The notes beneath the pieces are model-generated. The model searched no databases and was not told the origin of the DNA. It worked only from the letters and a program-made list of their open reading frames with translations. The translations under genes and the position numbers were made by a program. From Massilia polaris (lineage in GTDB: Bacteria; Pseudomonadota; Gammaproteobacteria; Burkholderiales; Burkholderiaceae_D), in NCBI RefSeq assembly GCF_012927275.1, contig NZ_JABBGG010000017.1:1-53704 (forward strand): DNA of 53,704 nucleotides, read 5' to 3'. Of this stretch, positions 10,630-20,112 are shown piece after piece. Positions within the stretch are counted from its first letter, which is position 1. Each line of letters begins with the position of its first letter.

Positions 10630-11961
10630 ATGCCCACCGTACTCATCATTGACGACAACGCCGCCGTCGCCATCGCGCTCGAAGTCCTGTTTTCGCTGCA
10701 CGACATCGACGCGCTGCGCGCGGCGTCGCCGGACGAAGGCCTGGCCCTGCTGGAACGCTGCAACGTGGACCTGGTCATCCAGGACATGAACTTCACGGCC
10801 GATACGACGTCGGGTGTGGAGGGCACGGCGCTGTTCCGCGAGATCCGCAAGCGCCACCCCGACCTTCCGGTCATCCTGCTCACCGCATGGACCCACCTCG
10901 ATGCGGCGGTCGACCTGGTCAAGTCGGGGGCCGCGGATTACCTGTCGAAGCCGTGGGACGACAAGCGCCTGCTGGCGACCGTCACCAACCTGATCGAACT
11001 TGGCCAGGCCAACCGCGCCTTGCAGCAGCGGGTGCAGCGCGAACGCCGCGAAAAGCGCGATCTCGAACGCAAGTTCGACCTGCGCGGCATGGTGTGGGAA
11101 GACCCGGCCACCGAACGTGTGCTCAACCTGGCCTGCCAGGTCGCCCGCGCCGACGTGCCGGTGCTGATCACCGGGCCCAATGGCACCGGCAAGGAACGCA
11201 TCGCCGAAATCATCCAGGCCAATTCGCAGGTCGCTCAGGGACCGTTCGTCGTGCTCAATTGCGGCGCGCTGCCGGCTGAACTGATCGAAGCGGAGTTGTT
11301 CGGCGCCGAAGCCGGCGCCTACACCGGCGCCTCGCGTGCGCGCGAAGGCAAGTTTGAAGCTGCCGACGGCGGCACCCTTTTCCTCGACGAGATCGGCAAC
11401 CTGCCGCTGGCAGGGCAGATGAAGCTGTTGCGCGTGCTGGAGACCGGGCGCTTCGAGCGCCTCGGCTCGAACCGCGAACGCCAGGTCAAGGTGCGCGTCA
11501 TCAGCGCCACCAACGCCGACCTGCAGGCGATGATCCGCGCCGGCACCTTCCGCGAAGACCTGTTCTACCGCCTCAACGTGATCGAACTGCGGCTGCCGCC
11601 GCTGGCCTCGCGCCCTGCCGACATCCTGCCGCTCGCGGCGGGCTTCCTCGCGCCGGGCAAGACCCTGCATTCGTCCGCGCAGGCCACGTTGAGGGCGCAT
11701 GCATGGCCGGGCAATGTGCGCGAACTGAAGAACGTCATGCAGCGCGCGTCGCTGCTGGCACAAGGGAGCATCATCAAGGCGGAAGACCTCGGCCTGCCTG
11801 TCGCGGTGCTGCCCGCCGTCGAAAACGAGCCTGACCGCGACACCATCGCGCAGGCGCTGGCGCGCGCCAACGGCGTGGTGGCGCAGGCCGCGTCCGAACT
11901 GGGGCTGTCCCGCCAGGCGCTGTACCGGCGCATGGAACGGCTGGGCATCGCCCGTCCCTGA
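10630..11961 (+). CDS. NtrC-family sigma54-dependent response regulator
   Basis: Cytoplasmic activator that remodels sigma54-RNA polymerase when phosphorylated. The 443-residue protein starts MPTVLIIDDN. Its receiver domain (about 1-120) has probable phospho-acceptor D52 (VIQDMNF). The AAA+ domain has Walker A GPNGTGKE at 182-189, the sigma54 contact loop as GAYTGA at 229-234 (Phe to Tyr), and Walker B D253-E254. A Fis-type helix-turn-helix ends the protein (AASELGLSRQALYRRMERLG). An ATG at 10618 is possible but places extra residues before the conserved beta strand. Its stop overlaps the kinase start by one base (TGATG). Likely activator of the sigma54 promoters at 5972 and 29737. Confidence 0.95.
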   Translation: MPTVLIIDDNAAVAIALEVLFSLHDIDALRAASPDEGLALLERCNVDLVIQDMNFTADTTSGVEGTALFREIRKRHPDLPVILLTAWTHLDAAVDLVKSGAADYLSKPWDDKRLLATVTNLIELGQANRALQQRVQRERREKRDLERKFDLRGMVWEDPATERVLNLACQVARADVPVLITGPNGTGKERIAEIIQANSQVAQGPFVVLNCGALPAELIEAELFGAEAGAYTGASRAREGKFEAADGGTLFLDEIGNLPLAGQMKLLRVLETGRFERLGSNRERQVKVRVISATNADLQAMIRAGTFREDLFYRLNVIELRLPPLASRPADILPLAAGFLAPGKTLHSSAQATLRAHAWPGNVRELKNVMQRASLLAQGSIIKAEDLGLPVAVLPAVENEPDRDTIAQALARANGVVAQAASELGLSRQALYRRMERLGIARP

Positions 11962-13295
11962 TGAGCGCGCGCCGCGGTTTCCGCCTGTCGCTGGTCACGC
12001 GCTTGTCGGCGCTGGTCGGCACCCTGCTTGCGCTGGGCGTCATCATCGCGCTGGCGCTCGACCACTTCATTCCCGGCCAGCCCGGCCTGGTGTTCGCCAT
12101 CTGCCTCGCCTGCGTGGTGCCGATTTCGATCATCACGCTGCGCTCGCAGGTCCAGCCGATCCTGTCGCTGTTCCGCGCGCTGGAAGGCACGGTCACCAGC
12201 TACAAGGACGGTGACTTTTCGTTCAGCCTTCACTGGGCGCACAACGACGAACTGGCCGACCTGATCGACGCCCACAACGCGCTTGGCAACGTGCTGCGCG
12301 AGCAGCGCCTCGGCCTGGTGCAGCGCGAACTGCTGCTCGACACGATGGTCCAGAACACGCCGGTAGCGATGCTGCTGGTGGCCGACGCCGGCGCCATCGT
12401 GTACGCCAACGTGGCGGCGCGCCAGCTTCTCAACGAAGGCCGCAAGCTGGAAGGCCACCAGCTGCGGGACGTCCTCGCCCACTCCACGCCGGCGCTGGTC
12501 GAAGCGCTCGGACGCGGCGGCGACGGCCTGTTCACGGCGGGCGAAAGCGAAGATGAAGAGGTCTACCACCTGGCACGCAGCAGCTTTATGCTGAACGGGC
12601 GCAGGCACGAACTGCTGCTGTTGCGCCAGCTGACCCTTGAACTGCGCCGCCAGGAAGTGCAGACCTGGAAAAAAGTCATCCGCGTGATCAGCCATGAGCT
12701 GAATAACTCGCTGGCGCCACTGACGTCGCTTGCCCATTCGGGCGCGGAGCTGGTCCGGCGCGGCCAGACCGACCGGCTGCCGCAGATCCTCGCCACCATC
12801 GAGGAACGCACCCGCCACCTAGAAAGCTTCATCCTCGGCTACGCGCGCTTCGCCAAGCTGCCCTCCCCGCGCATCGAACCATGCGGCTGGGACGGTTTCG
12901 TGGCGCGGCTCGCCTCGCAGGTGGCTGTAAAGGTGTCGGGCGAGCTGCCGGCCGAGCCGGCATGGTTCGACACGGCCCAGATGGAGCAGGCCCTGCTCAA
13001 CCTCCTGAAGAACGCCCACGAATCGGGCTCGCCTCCGGGAGACGTCGAACTGAGCGTGCGCACCGCGCCCGGGGTGGTGCGGATCGAAGTGGCCGACCGC
13101 GGCACCGGCATGAACGACGCCGTGCTGACCAACGCGCTGGTGCCCTTTTACTCGACCAAGCGCAGCGGCACCGGCCTCGGTCTTGCACTGGCGCGCGAGA
13201 TCGCCGAGGCCCACGGCGGCCGTATCACGCTCGGCAACCGCGACGGCGGCGGCCTCGCTGTCACCTTGATCCTCCCGGCGGCGGCCGCCGTATAA
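11961..13295 (+). CDS. Sensor histidine kinase of the NtrC-type pair
   Basis: Membrane sensor that should phosphorylate the preceding regulator. The 444-residue protein has two transmembrane helices in its first 70 residues (LVGTLLALGVIIALALDH; LVFAICLACVVPISIITL) with almost no periplasmic loop. A HAMP-like linker, a PAS-like domain (about 115-220), a phospho-acceptor H245 in ISHELNNSLAPL and an HATPase domain with LNLLKNAHES, DRGTGM and GTGLGLALAREI follow. The short periplasmic loop suggests it senses a membrane or cytoplasmic signal. It overlaps the regulator gene by one base. Confidence 0.94.
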   Translation: MSARRGFRLSLVTRLSALVGTLLALGVIIALALDHFIPGQPGLVFAICLACVVPISIITLRSQVQPILSLFRALEGTVTSYKDGDFSFSLHWAHNDELADLIDAHNALGNVLREQRLGLVQRELLLDTMVQNTPVAMLLVADAGAIVYANVAARQLLNEGRKLEGHQLRDVLAHSTPALVEALGRGGDGLFTAGESEDEEVYHLARSSFMLNGRRHELLLLRQLTLELRRQEVQTWKKVIRVISHELNNSLAPLTSLAHSGAELVRRGQTDRLPQILATIEERTRHLESFILGYARFAKLPSPRIEPCGWDGFVARLASQVAVKVSGELPAEPAWFDTAQMEQALLNLLKNAHESGSPPGDVELSVRTAPGVVRIEVADRGTGMNDAVLTNALVPFYSTKRSGTGLGLALAREIAEAHGGRITLGNRDGGGLAVTLILPAAAAV

Positions 13296-13319
13296 GCCGC
13301 GGTGGTAAGATGCGCCGTC

Positions 13320-14090
13320 ATGTCTTCCACACCCACCTCCCGTTTCGCCGCACCCGGCCATCCTCCCGCGACCACCACACAATTCCGGGGCGTGCGCTTC
13401 CTGCACCTCGGCACCTCATGGGTGCAAGGCGCGATGCGCCTCGATAAGCCCGACCATATCGAGCTCGAATACGTCCAGATGATGATGATGTGGATGCTGT
13501 TCAAGCAGCAGCCGAAACGCATCGCCCAGCTGGGTCTCGGCAGCGCCGCCCTGACCAAGTTCTGCTATCAGCGTTTTCCTTCGGCGCGTGTCGACGTGGC
13601 CGAGCTCAATCCGAACGTGATCGACATCTGCCACGCCGAATTCGGCCTGCCATCGAACGACGAGCGCCTCAATGTGCGCGAGATGGATGCGATGGACTTC
13701 GTGCTCGATACGGCCAACCGCAACAGCATCGATGTGCTGCAGGTCGACCTCTACGACGAAGAGGCGCGCGGCCCGGTGCTCGATTCGCAGGAGTTCTACC
13801 AGGCCTGCTTCGACTGCCTGGCCGACGACGGCATCATGACCACCAATGTGTTCGGCGAGTTTTCGAACTACGACAAGAACCTGCAGAACATGGAGCTGGT
13901 GTTCGATGCGGTGGTGTGGCTGCCCGAGGTGCACGATGCGAACATCATCGTGATCGCCTTCAAGCGCGCGCCGCAGATCGACTTCAGTGTGCTGTACGAG
14001 CGCGCCGGCGACATCAAGCGGCGTATGAACCTGCCGGCCAAAAACTGGGTCAACGGTTTGAAGTCCTGGATGCAGGACCACCAGGAATAG
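13320..14090 (+). CDS. Spermidine-synthase-like SAM-dependent protein
   Basis: The 256-residue protein has the Rossmann fold of the spermidine synthase/SpeE family: IAQLGLGSAALTKFCYQ as the nucleotide-binding strand and loop, VDVAELNPNVIDIC with the acidic ribose contact, and DVLQVDLYDEEARGP near the putative active site. It lacks the N-terminal beta-hairpin domain of true spermidine synthases, and canonical polyamine-site motifs are not obvious, so it may be a methyltransferase or polyamine-synthase-like enzyme of unknown substrate. A GTG at 13302 is also in frame; the ATG at 13320 is preferred. It lies 24 bases after the kinase gene and may be the last gene of the exporter operon. Confidence 0.75.
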   Translation: MSSTPTSRFAAPGHPPATTTQFRGVRFLHLGTSWVQGAMRLDKPDHIELEYVQMMMMWMLFKQQPKRIAQLGLGSAALTKFCYQRFPSARVDVAELNPNVIDICHAEFGLPSNDERLNVREMDAMDFVLDTANRNSIDVLQVDLYDEEARGPVLDSQEFYQACFDCLADDGIMTTNVFGEFSNYDKNLQNMELVFDAVVWLPEVHDANIIVIAFKRAPQIDFSVLYERAGDIKRRMNLPAKNWVNGLKSWMQDHQE

Positions 14091-14184
14091 CGGTCGGATG
14101 GTACTCCAGCTTACCGCGTTTTTCACTGGTTGGCTGGAAATATTGCTCAAATTCTACGTAAACGCAACAGTCTTTCCGGATGCG

Positions 14185-14213
14185 TTGTACGGACATTTTG
14201 TTTCCCTTAGTAT
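14185..14213 (+). promoter_or_regulatory. Sigma70-type promoter of the TonB-dependent receptor gene
   Basis: TTGTAC (14185-14190) and TAGTAT (14208-14213) are separated by exactly 17 bases, 72 bases before the receptor ATG. A CGGACA half-site overlaps the end of the -35 box (14190-14195). A clear Fur-box match was not seen. Confidence 0.55.
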
Positions 14214-14284
14214 CGTTCGCAGCGGGGCGCCTGGCGTCGCCGCATAACAATTCAATCTGCATACGATAACAAGAGAGACCCACA

Positions 14285-16771
14285 ATGACGAGACATTTCA
14301 GCAGCCGCCCACTCCTTCAACGTACCCTGCTCGCCACTGCCATGCTGGCCGCGCTCAACAGCGCATACGCACAGCAGGCGCAAGACACCACCACAGTAGC
14401 CCGCGCAAGCGACAACGCTCCGGCGACCGTCGTGGTACTGGGTTCGCGCTCGACCGCCAAGACGGCGCTCGACACCGCCTCCCCGGTCGGCCTGATCAAC
14501 ATCAAGGACATGCAGACCGCGGGCCCGCTCGAACTGGGCAAGCTGCTGCAGACGCTCGACCCGTCATTCAACTTCTCGACCACCTTTATCAGCGACGGCA
14601 CCGACATCATCCGCCCGGCCACGCTGCGCGGCCTCGGACCTGACCAGCTGCTGGTGCTCGTCAACGGCAAGCGCCGCCACCAGCAGGCGCTGGTCAACGT
14701 GCAGCAGACCATCGGCCGCGGCTCCGCCGGTACCGACATCAATGCGATCCCGATGTCGGCGATCCACCACATCGAAGTGCTGCGCGATGGCGCGGCAGCC
14801 CAATACGGGTCGGACGCGATTGCCGGCGTGATCAACATCGTGCTCAAGTCGCAGACCAACGAAACGCAGCTGAGCAGCTCGATCGGCACGACGTCCGAAG
14901 GCGACGGCGACCTGATCTCGGGCAGCGCCAACACCGGCCTCGCACTGGGCGACGGCGGTTTCCTGAACCTGTCGGTCGAAGGCCGCCGCCGCGAAGAGAC
15001 CAACCGCGCCGGCGTCGACACGCTGCGCGTCGATCCGCCGCGCGTCACCCAGCGCATCGGCGACAGCCTGGCCAAGGACGCCTACCTGTGGTGGAACGCA
15101 GCGGTCCCGATGGACAAGGACAGCGAGCTGTATGCGTTCGGCGGCGTATCCAAGCGCACCGGCGATTCGGCGGGCTTCTTCCGCTCCAAAGGCGACGGCC
15201 GCACCGTGCCGGCCGTTTATCCGAACGGCTACCTGCCAAACATCATGACCACCGTGAAGGATGCCTCGTTCGCCGTCGGCTATCGCCGCGACCTGGCCAA
15301 CGCGTGGAACTTCGACATCAGCCTGAACCACGGTCGCAGCGAACTCGGTTTCCACGAGCGTAACTCGATCAACGTCAGCTACTGGTATGAGCCGAAACCA
15401 GGCGGCGGCATCTACGCCGAATCGCCGCTGGAAGCCGATACCGGCACGCTGAAGTTCAACCAGACCACCTTCAATGCCGATCTGCGCGGCCCGATCGACC
15501 TGGGCGGCCGCAAGATCTCGCTGGCTACCGGCTTCGAGTACCGCAAAGATAACTACGAGATCGTCGCTGGCGATCCGGTCTCGTACCAGTACGGCCGCAC
15601 CAACAACCCCGCCATCAAGATCTTCGACCAGAACGGCGGCATCGCGGCTTCCGGCGCACAGGGCTTCCCAGGCTACACCCCGGGCACCGAAGTCGACGAA
15701 GGCCGCCACAACACCGCGCTGTACATCGACGCGGAACATAACCTGACCGACAAGCTGCTGGTGGCTGCTGCCATGCGCTACGAGAAGTACTCGGACTTCG
15801 GCAATACGACAACCGGCAAGCTGAGCATGCGCTACGATCCATCGCGCACGCTGGGCATCCGCGGCAGCGTATCGACCGGCTTCCGCGCACCGTCGGTGCA
15901 GCAGAAATTCTACAGCTCGGTGTCGACCAACCTGAACTCGGCCGGTGTACTGACCGAAACGCTGACGGCGCGCGAAGGCAGCGCAGTCACCCGCGCGTTC
16001 GGCATTTCGCCGCTGAAGGAAGAGACCTCGAAGAGCGCCAGTATCGGCATGGTGCTGCGCCCGATGACCAACTTCTCGGTCACCGCCGACCTGTACCGCA
16101 TCGACATCGACGACCGCATCGTCTTCTCGAGCAATATCGCTCCAGAGACGGGCGCATGCCTGACGGCTGCTGCGTGCCCGATCAAGGCCATCCTCGACCC
16201 GCTCAAGGTAGGCCAGGCGCAGTTCTTCACCAACGCGATCGACACCACGACCGACGGCTTCGACCTGGTGGCGGAACACACCACCAAGTGGCCTGGTTCG
16301 ACCCTGGTGCTGTCCGGCCAGCTGGGCTTCAACAAGACCGAAGTCAAGAGCCGCAATTCGCAGTCGCCAGTGCTGACCGGTACGCAGTTGTTCGACGATG
16401 CACAGGTAACGCTGATCGAACGCGGCCAGCCGCGCCAGCACCACGTTGTCGCCGCCGACTACACGACCGGCCCATGGAACGTCAACACCCGCGCCAGCTA
16501 CTTCGGCGAAGTGCAGGGCCAGGGCTTTACCGCCCCGTTCATCCAGACCTGGGAAGCGAAATGGCTGGTCGACATGAGCGTGCGTTATGCGTTCACCAAG
16601 CGCATCAGCCTGTCGGTCGGTGCGAACAACCTGTTCGATACGTACCCGACCGAATGGGACAAGGTGAAGGCATTCCCGTTCCCGCAGCTGGGCTTCACGC
16701 ACTGCTGGGAAACCTGCCCGATCGGTATCAACGGCCGCCAGATGTACGCACGGGTTGACTGGGCGTTCTAA
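14285..16771 (+). CDS. TonB-dependent outer-membrane receptor
   Basis: Outer-membrane gated beta-barrel for energy-dependent uptake. The 828-residue protein has a Sec signal peptide (LLATAMLAALNSAYA-Q, cleavage about residue 29), a plug domain with VVLGSRSTAKTALDTASPVG as a possible TonB-box region, LRGLGPDQLLVLVNGKR, and IEVLRDGAAAQYGSDAIAGV at about 160-180, then a long beta-barrel ending in the aromatic YARVDWAF. The signature is of the general FecA/BtuB-like class and gives no substrate. It ends three bases from the convergent operon end, leaving no room for a dedicated terminator. The TonB protein at 50935 could be a partner. Confidence 0.93.
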   Translation: MTRHFSSRPLLQRTLLATAMLAALNSAYAQQAQDTTTVARASDNAPATVVVLGSRSTAKTALDTASPVGLINIKDMQTAGPLELGKLLQTLDPSFNFSTTFISDGTDIIRPATLRGLGPDQLLVLVNGKRRHQQALVNVQQTIGRGSAGTDINAIPMSAIHHIEVLRDGAAAQYGSDAIAGVINIVLKSQTNETQLSSSIGTTSEGDGDLISGSANTGLALGDGGFLNLSVEGRRREETNRAGVDTLRVDPPRVTQRIGDSLAKDAYLWWNAAVPMDKDSELYAFGGVSKRTGDSAGFFRSKGDGRTVPAVYPNGYLPNIMTTVKDASFAVGYRRDLANAWNFDISLNHGRSELGFHERNSINVSYWYEPKPGGGIYAESPLEADTGTLKFNQTTFNADLRGPIDLGGRKISLATGFEYRKDNYEIVAGDPVSYQYGRTNNPAIKIFDQNGGIAASGAQGFPGYTPGTEVDEGRHNTALYIDAEHNLTDKLLVAAAMRYEKYSDFGNTTTGKLSMRYDPSRTLGIRGSVSTGFRAPSVQQKFYSSVSTNLNSAGVLTETLTAREGSAVTRAFGISPLKEETSKSASIGMVLRPMTNFSVTADLYRIDIDDRIVFSSNIAPETGACLTAAACPIKAILDPLKVGQAQFFTNAIDTTTDGFDLVAEHTTKWPGSTLVLSGQLGFNKTEVKSRNSQSPVLTGTQLFDDAQVTLIERGQPRQHHVVAADYTTGPWNVNTRASYFGEVQGQGFTAPFIQTWEAKWLVDMSVRYAFTKRISLSVGANNLFDTYPTEWDKVKAFPFPQLGFTHCWETCPIGINGRQMYARVDWAF

Positions 16772-16774
16772 GTA

Positions 16775-18148
16775 TTAGCGCCGCTCGCGCCACCAGAGCG
16801 CGAGCATCGCCATTGTGAACAACAAGGCGAACGGCCAGGCAGGCAGCGGAGTTGATCCCGCTGCCTGCGGCGCCGGGGTACGCGCCGCATAACGTGCGGT
16901 CGCATCCCGGCGCTGCGCCATCTGCCACATCGGCCAGTCGTTCTTCTCGTACACGTAGACCGCGTGCTGCGGATCGACCTTCATCCATCCCGCCTGTTTC
17001 GGCCACACCGCCATGCATGAAGCGTCCGCTTTGTCCGGACGGCGCTGCCACGCGTCGCCGCGCACTCCCAGCGCGCAAATTTCGAGGCGCTGGCCAGCCA
17101 GCGGCATCTCTTCCGGCTCGATCCACGACACGGCCTCAGGCCTCGATACGCCCGCCGCGTCCAGCACACGCTGCCACCACAGGCCGAGCGAGCGCGGCTC
17201 GCTGATCGCATAGCGGTGCCAGTCGACCGCGCCGAGCCAGACGATGCGGCCTTCCTGCCATTGCCGCGTCCACGCCAGGTCGCCGGCAGGCGCCCATACG
17301 CCTGCCACCGGATTGAGCGGCGCAGGCGACATCGCCAGCGGCGCGCCGACTGGTTTGTCAGGGCTGGCCTTCAGGTTCAGTTGTAAGGTCCGGGCCCACA
17401 TGGCCGGGTCGGCTGCGTTCGAGGCCAGCACGATCAGCGGCATGCCGCCCGCGACCCGATCAAGCAAGGCGGCACGCGCCGCGCCCGGCAGCCTCTCGAC
17501 ATAGGCGGCATCCACCACCATCAGGCCAGGTGTGGCCATCGCCTCCCGAGCTGTCTCGGTGCGCGTGACGGTCTTGCCAAGCGTGACCTGCCAGTCGAGA
17601 ACCGCGTTGCTGTTTGCGAGCAGTTCGTTGAGGACGCGCGTATCGAAGGACGGCGCACTAAAACGTCCCTGCACCTGCAGCGGCGCGTTATCGCGCACGG
17701 CCAACGGCACAGGGCCTTGTGCGATCACCTTGCCGGCGCCATCCAGCAAGCGCGCCTTCAGAACGAGCGTCTCGACTACCGGCGGCAGCCACTGCACGGT
17801 GAGGTCCTTGCCGGCGCCCGCCGTCTCCGCAATGAGCTGGTCGTTCTCGGCCAGCAGCTGCAAACGGGCGCTGCCCGCCTTGCTGCGATGGACAGTCAGC
17901 GTGAACATCCGCCCCAGGGTCAGCTGGCCTGGAAACTCCAGGCGCAGGACATCGGTGGCCGGTGCCTGCCACTGGATCGGGCGGGCCGGAAGGTCATGCC
18001 ATTGCGCGGGGCGCAATCCATCGCCATCGACCTTCAGTGGTTTCGGACCGCCCTCCGCAGGCGTCGAGAATTCGCCCACAAGCCCGGCCAGCGCGGCAAC
18101 CGCGATGACGACCAGAACGGCGTCCACCCATTTGTGACGAATGTTCAT
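16775..18148 (-). CDS. Membrane-anchored protein of unknown function, last gene of Tld/MoxR operon
   Basis: No enzyme family was recognised. The 457-residue protein has an N-terminal transmembrane helix (VDAVLVVIAVAALAGLVGEF), a long probably periplasmic region with beta-rich segments, a stretch resembling a glutamine-amidotransferase-like fold (LMVVDAAYVERLPGAARAA, MPLIVLASN), and a C-terminal helix (WPFALLFTMAMLALWWRERR). This N- and C-anchored layout resembles proteins of BatA/MoxR clusters, but no VWA domain was found. Its ATG overlaps the upstream stop by four bases (ATGA), so translation is coupled. The longer upstream open frame is overlap with the previous gene. Confidence 0.75.
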   Translation of the reverse strand: MNIRHKWVDAVLVVIAVAALAGLVGEFSTPAEGGPKPLKVDGDGLRPAQWHDLPARPIQWQAPATDVLRLEFPGQLTLGRMFTLTVHRSKAGSARLQLLAENDQLIAETAGAGKDLTVQWLPPVVETLVLKARLLDGAGKVIAQGPVPLAVRDNAPLQVQGRFSAPSFDTRVLNELLANSNAVLDWQVTLGKTVTRTETAREAMATPGLMVVDAAYVERLPGAARAALLDRVAGGMPLIVLASNAADPAMWARTLQLNLKASPDKPVGAPLAMSPAPLNPVAGVWAPAGDLAWTRQWQEGRIVWLGAVDWHRYAISEPRSLGLWWQRVLDAAGVSRPEAVSWIEPEEMPLAGQRLEICALGVRGDAWQRRPDKADASCMAVWPKQAGWMKVDPQHAVYVYEKNDWPMWQMAQRRDATARYAARTPAPQAAGSTPLPAWPFALLFTMAMLALWWRERR

Positions 18149-20112
18149 GGCTTCGCTCCACTGCGCCATGCACGGGTAAATGGCGTCTCGGTCACCGGCG
18201 CCGCCTGAAGCACAATCGGTGCTTCGGCTATCGCGCCGCGCAGCCATGCACGCAGCACCGGCCGGCATGGGATGCAGCCATCGGCGACATCCTGTACCGC
18301 GCGCTGCGCCGCGAGGCGCTGGTCGTCGTTGGTGATGCGGGCGCGGACCCACTCCTGCGCATCGCGCGTCCACAGTGCAGGAAGCGCGCCGTCGCTTGCC
18401 AGCGATTGCAGCAGCGCGCGCACCTCCGCCGGGATGGCCTCGTCGGCCGCCGCCTGTTCGCGCCGGTAGCTTTTCGCGCCGACCACGTCGCCGGTCAGCC
18501 GGATCTCTTCCTTGATGGCGGGCGGCGCGAAGGCCGTCTTATGCAGGTAGATCCGGTCCGCCTGCTGCAGTTCCTTGATCGCTTCCAGTGCCTTGTACTC
18601 CGGCGGCAGCGCGGGCTTGGGCGTGATCGCGCGCAAGGCCTTCTCGGCGTCCCACATTGCGGACAAGGCGCGTCGCAGCACCTTTTTGGTGGCTTCGTCG
18701 AACAGCGTGGCGTTCTCGGACTCGTCGTGCATGTGGCCGTACTGCGCGATCATCCCGCCGGCGGCGCCGTCATGCTCGTCGCCGTGTTCCTCTTCGCCGC
18801 CGAACAGGCTCGATTCCTCGCCGAGGAACTGGCCGTAGCGCCGGCGCAGCATCGCCTGGTCGCCGGCGATCTGCTGGCTGCGTTCCTGTAGCGTGGCCGC
18901 CGCCATGCGCGGGTTGGCCTTCATGTCCGCGACCAGCTGCTCGGTATCGATGATGATCTGGCGCTGGCTACGCAGGTTCTCCGGCTTGACCAGCATCGGC
19001 AGCGCCGTGCTTTCCTCGCCCTCCTCCACCGGGCCCGGGAGCCGCAGCGTGTAAGTCGGGGACTGCGAGAGGTGCACGCGGCCGGCATTGTCGATTGCGC
19101 GCACGAAGAAGTACAACTCGTCGCCCGGCTCCATGCCAAGTTCGGCCAGCGACCAGTCGTTCGACCAGTTGCGCACTTTCGGATCCTCCGAGCCGGGCAG
19201 CGGCACTTCGCGGTCGCTGAAACGCACGTTCTCTCCGCTGCCGCGCGCCAGCGTCAGGTGCATCGTGGCGCGCGTTACGGCGTAGTCGTCCCTCACCTCG
19301 ACCGCGATGCGGGCGGTCGTCGCATCCATCGCCAGCACATGCACCATTTCCTTCGGTGCGGAGATCGTGATGCGCGGTGCGCTGTCCGGCACGACCTTCA
19401 GGTTGTAGCGCGCCCCGCGCCAGCGCCAGAACACCGATTCGGCCGCTGTCCAGCGCACGCATTCCTGCCCAAGCCTGAGCACCTGCCCGTCCGACAATTC
19501 GATCGGCGGTTCGCCGTCGCGCGGCATCTTGAGGCACCACTCGACGACGCTCTGTTCCGGTATCTGGAGATCGCGGGGCGCCGTCTGCACCGGTGCGACA
19601 CCGGTATATTTAGGCGGCGTGATGCGCATCGCGATTTCGGATTTTTGCACGGCGGCTGCGCGCGCAAGCGCAGGCGTTGCGGAAGCGTCGCTTGTCCCTG
19701 CACGTTCCACTCCCCACAGCGCCAGCGCGGCGGCGCAGCTGAGCGCGAACCAATGGAGACCAAGCGGGATACGGGAACGTGCGATGCCACGCAGTTCATC
19801 GCGGCCAATAGCCAATGAAACGCGCTCGAGCAAGCGCCGTTGCTGAAGCCTGCCGACCGGCGTCTGCGCGTGCACCAGCAATGCACTGCTGTCTTCCAGT
19901 GCGGGCACGGCACTGTCGATCCAGCGCGTCCAGTTGCCAAGCACCCGCTGGCGCAATCGGTAAAAGTCCCATCCGGCCCAGGCGGCGGAAACGATCACAC
20001 CGGGAATCGAGCGCATGAGTATCCATGGCAGCGCCACGGCGAGCCATAGCGGCGCGCGCCGCGACACGGCAGCGCGCAGGATGCTGCTGGCGATATCAGC
20101 GTTTGCGCGCAT
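18145..20112 (-). CDS. DUF4175-like membrane protein with coiled-coil region
   Basis: The 655-residue protein has two hydrophobic N-terminal segments (LWLAVALPWILMRSIPGVIV and LHWFALSCAAALALWG), a beta-rich periplasmic-type region starting at MRITPPKYTGVAPV, and a charged, helical C-terminal half (LRSQRQIIIDTEQLVADMKA onward). This layout resembles DUF4175-type proteins that accompany MoxR/DUF58 genes, judged from layout and recalled motifs only. It overlaps the BatA-N-like gene by 17 bases and the last operon gene by four. No catalytic motif was seen. It may scaffold the MoxR/DUF58 module in the inner membrane. Confidence 0.7.
   Translation of the reverse strand: MRANADIASSILRAAVSRRAPLWLAVALPWILMRSIPGVIVSAAWAGWDFYRLRQRVLGNWTRWIDSAVPALEDSSALLVHAQTPVGRLQQRRLLERVSLAIGRDELRGIARSRIPLGLHWFALSCAAALALWGVERAGTSDASATPALARAAAVQKSEIAMRITPPKYTGVAPVQTAPRDLQIPEQSVVEWCLKMPRDGEPPIELSDGQVLRLGQECVRWTAAESVFWRWRGARYNLKVVPDSAPRITISAPKEMVHVLAMDATTARIAVEVRDDYAVTRATMHLTLARGSGENVRFSDREVPLPGSEDPKVRNWSNDWSLAELGMEPGDELYFFVRAIDNAGRVHLSQSPTYTLRLPGPVEEGEESTALPMLVKPENLRSQRQIIIDTEQLVADMKANPRMAAATLQERSQQIAGDQAMLRRRYGQFLGEESSLFGGEEEHGDEHDGAAGGMIAQYGHMHDESENATLFDEATKKVLRRALSAMWDAEKALRAITPKPALPPEYKALEAIKELQQADRIYLHKTAFAPPAIKEEIRLTGDVVGAKSYRREQAAADEAIPAEVRALLQSLASDGALPALWTRDAQEWVRARITNDDQRLAAQRAVQDVADGCIPCRPVLRAWLRGAIAEAPIVLQAAPVTETPFTRAWRSGAKP

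Noticed and set aside
14131-14146. TGGC...TTGC resembling a sigma54 element upstream of the TonB-dependent receptor.
   Set aside because: The GG-GC distance is one base too long and the -24 box is poor; a sigma70 pair at 14185-14213 is better.
14050-14283. Small open frame on the minus strand before the TonB-dependent receptor.
   Set aside because: No ribosome-binding site or recognisable protein features; it overlaps the end of the spermidine-synthase-like gene and the receptor promoter.
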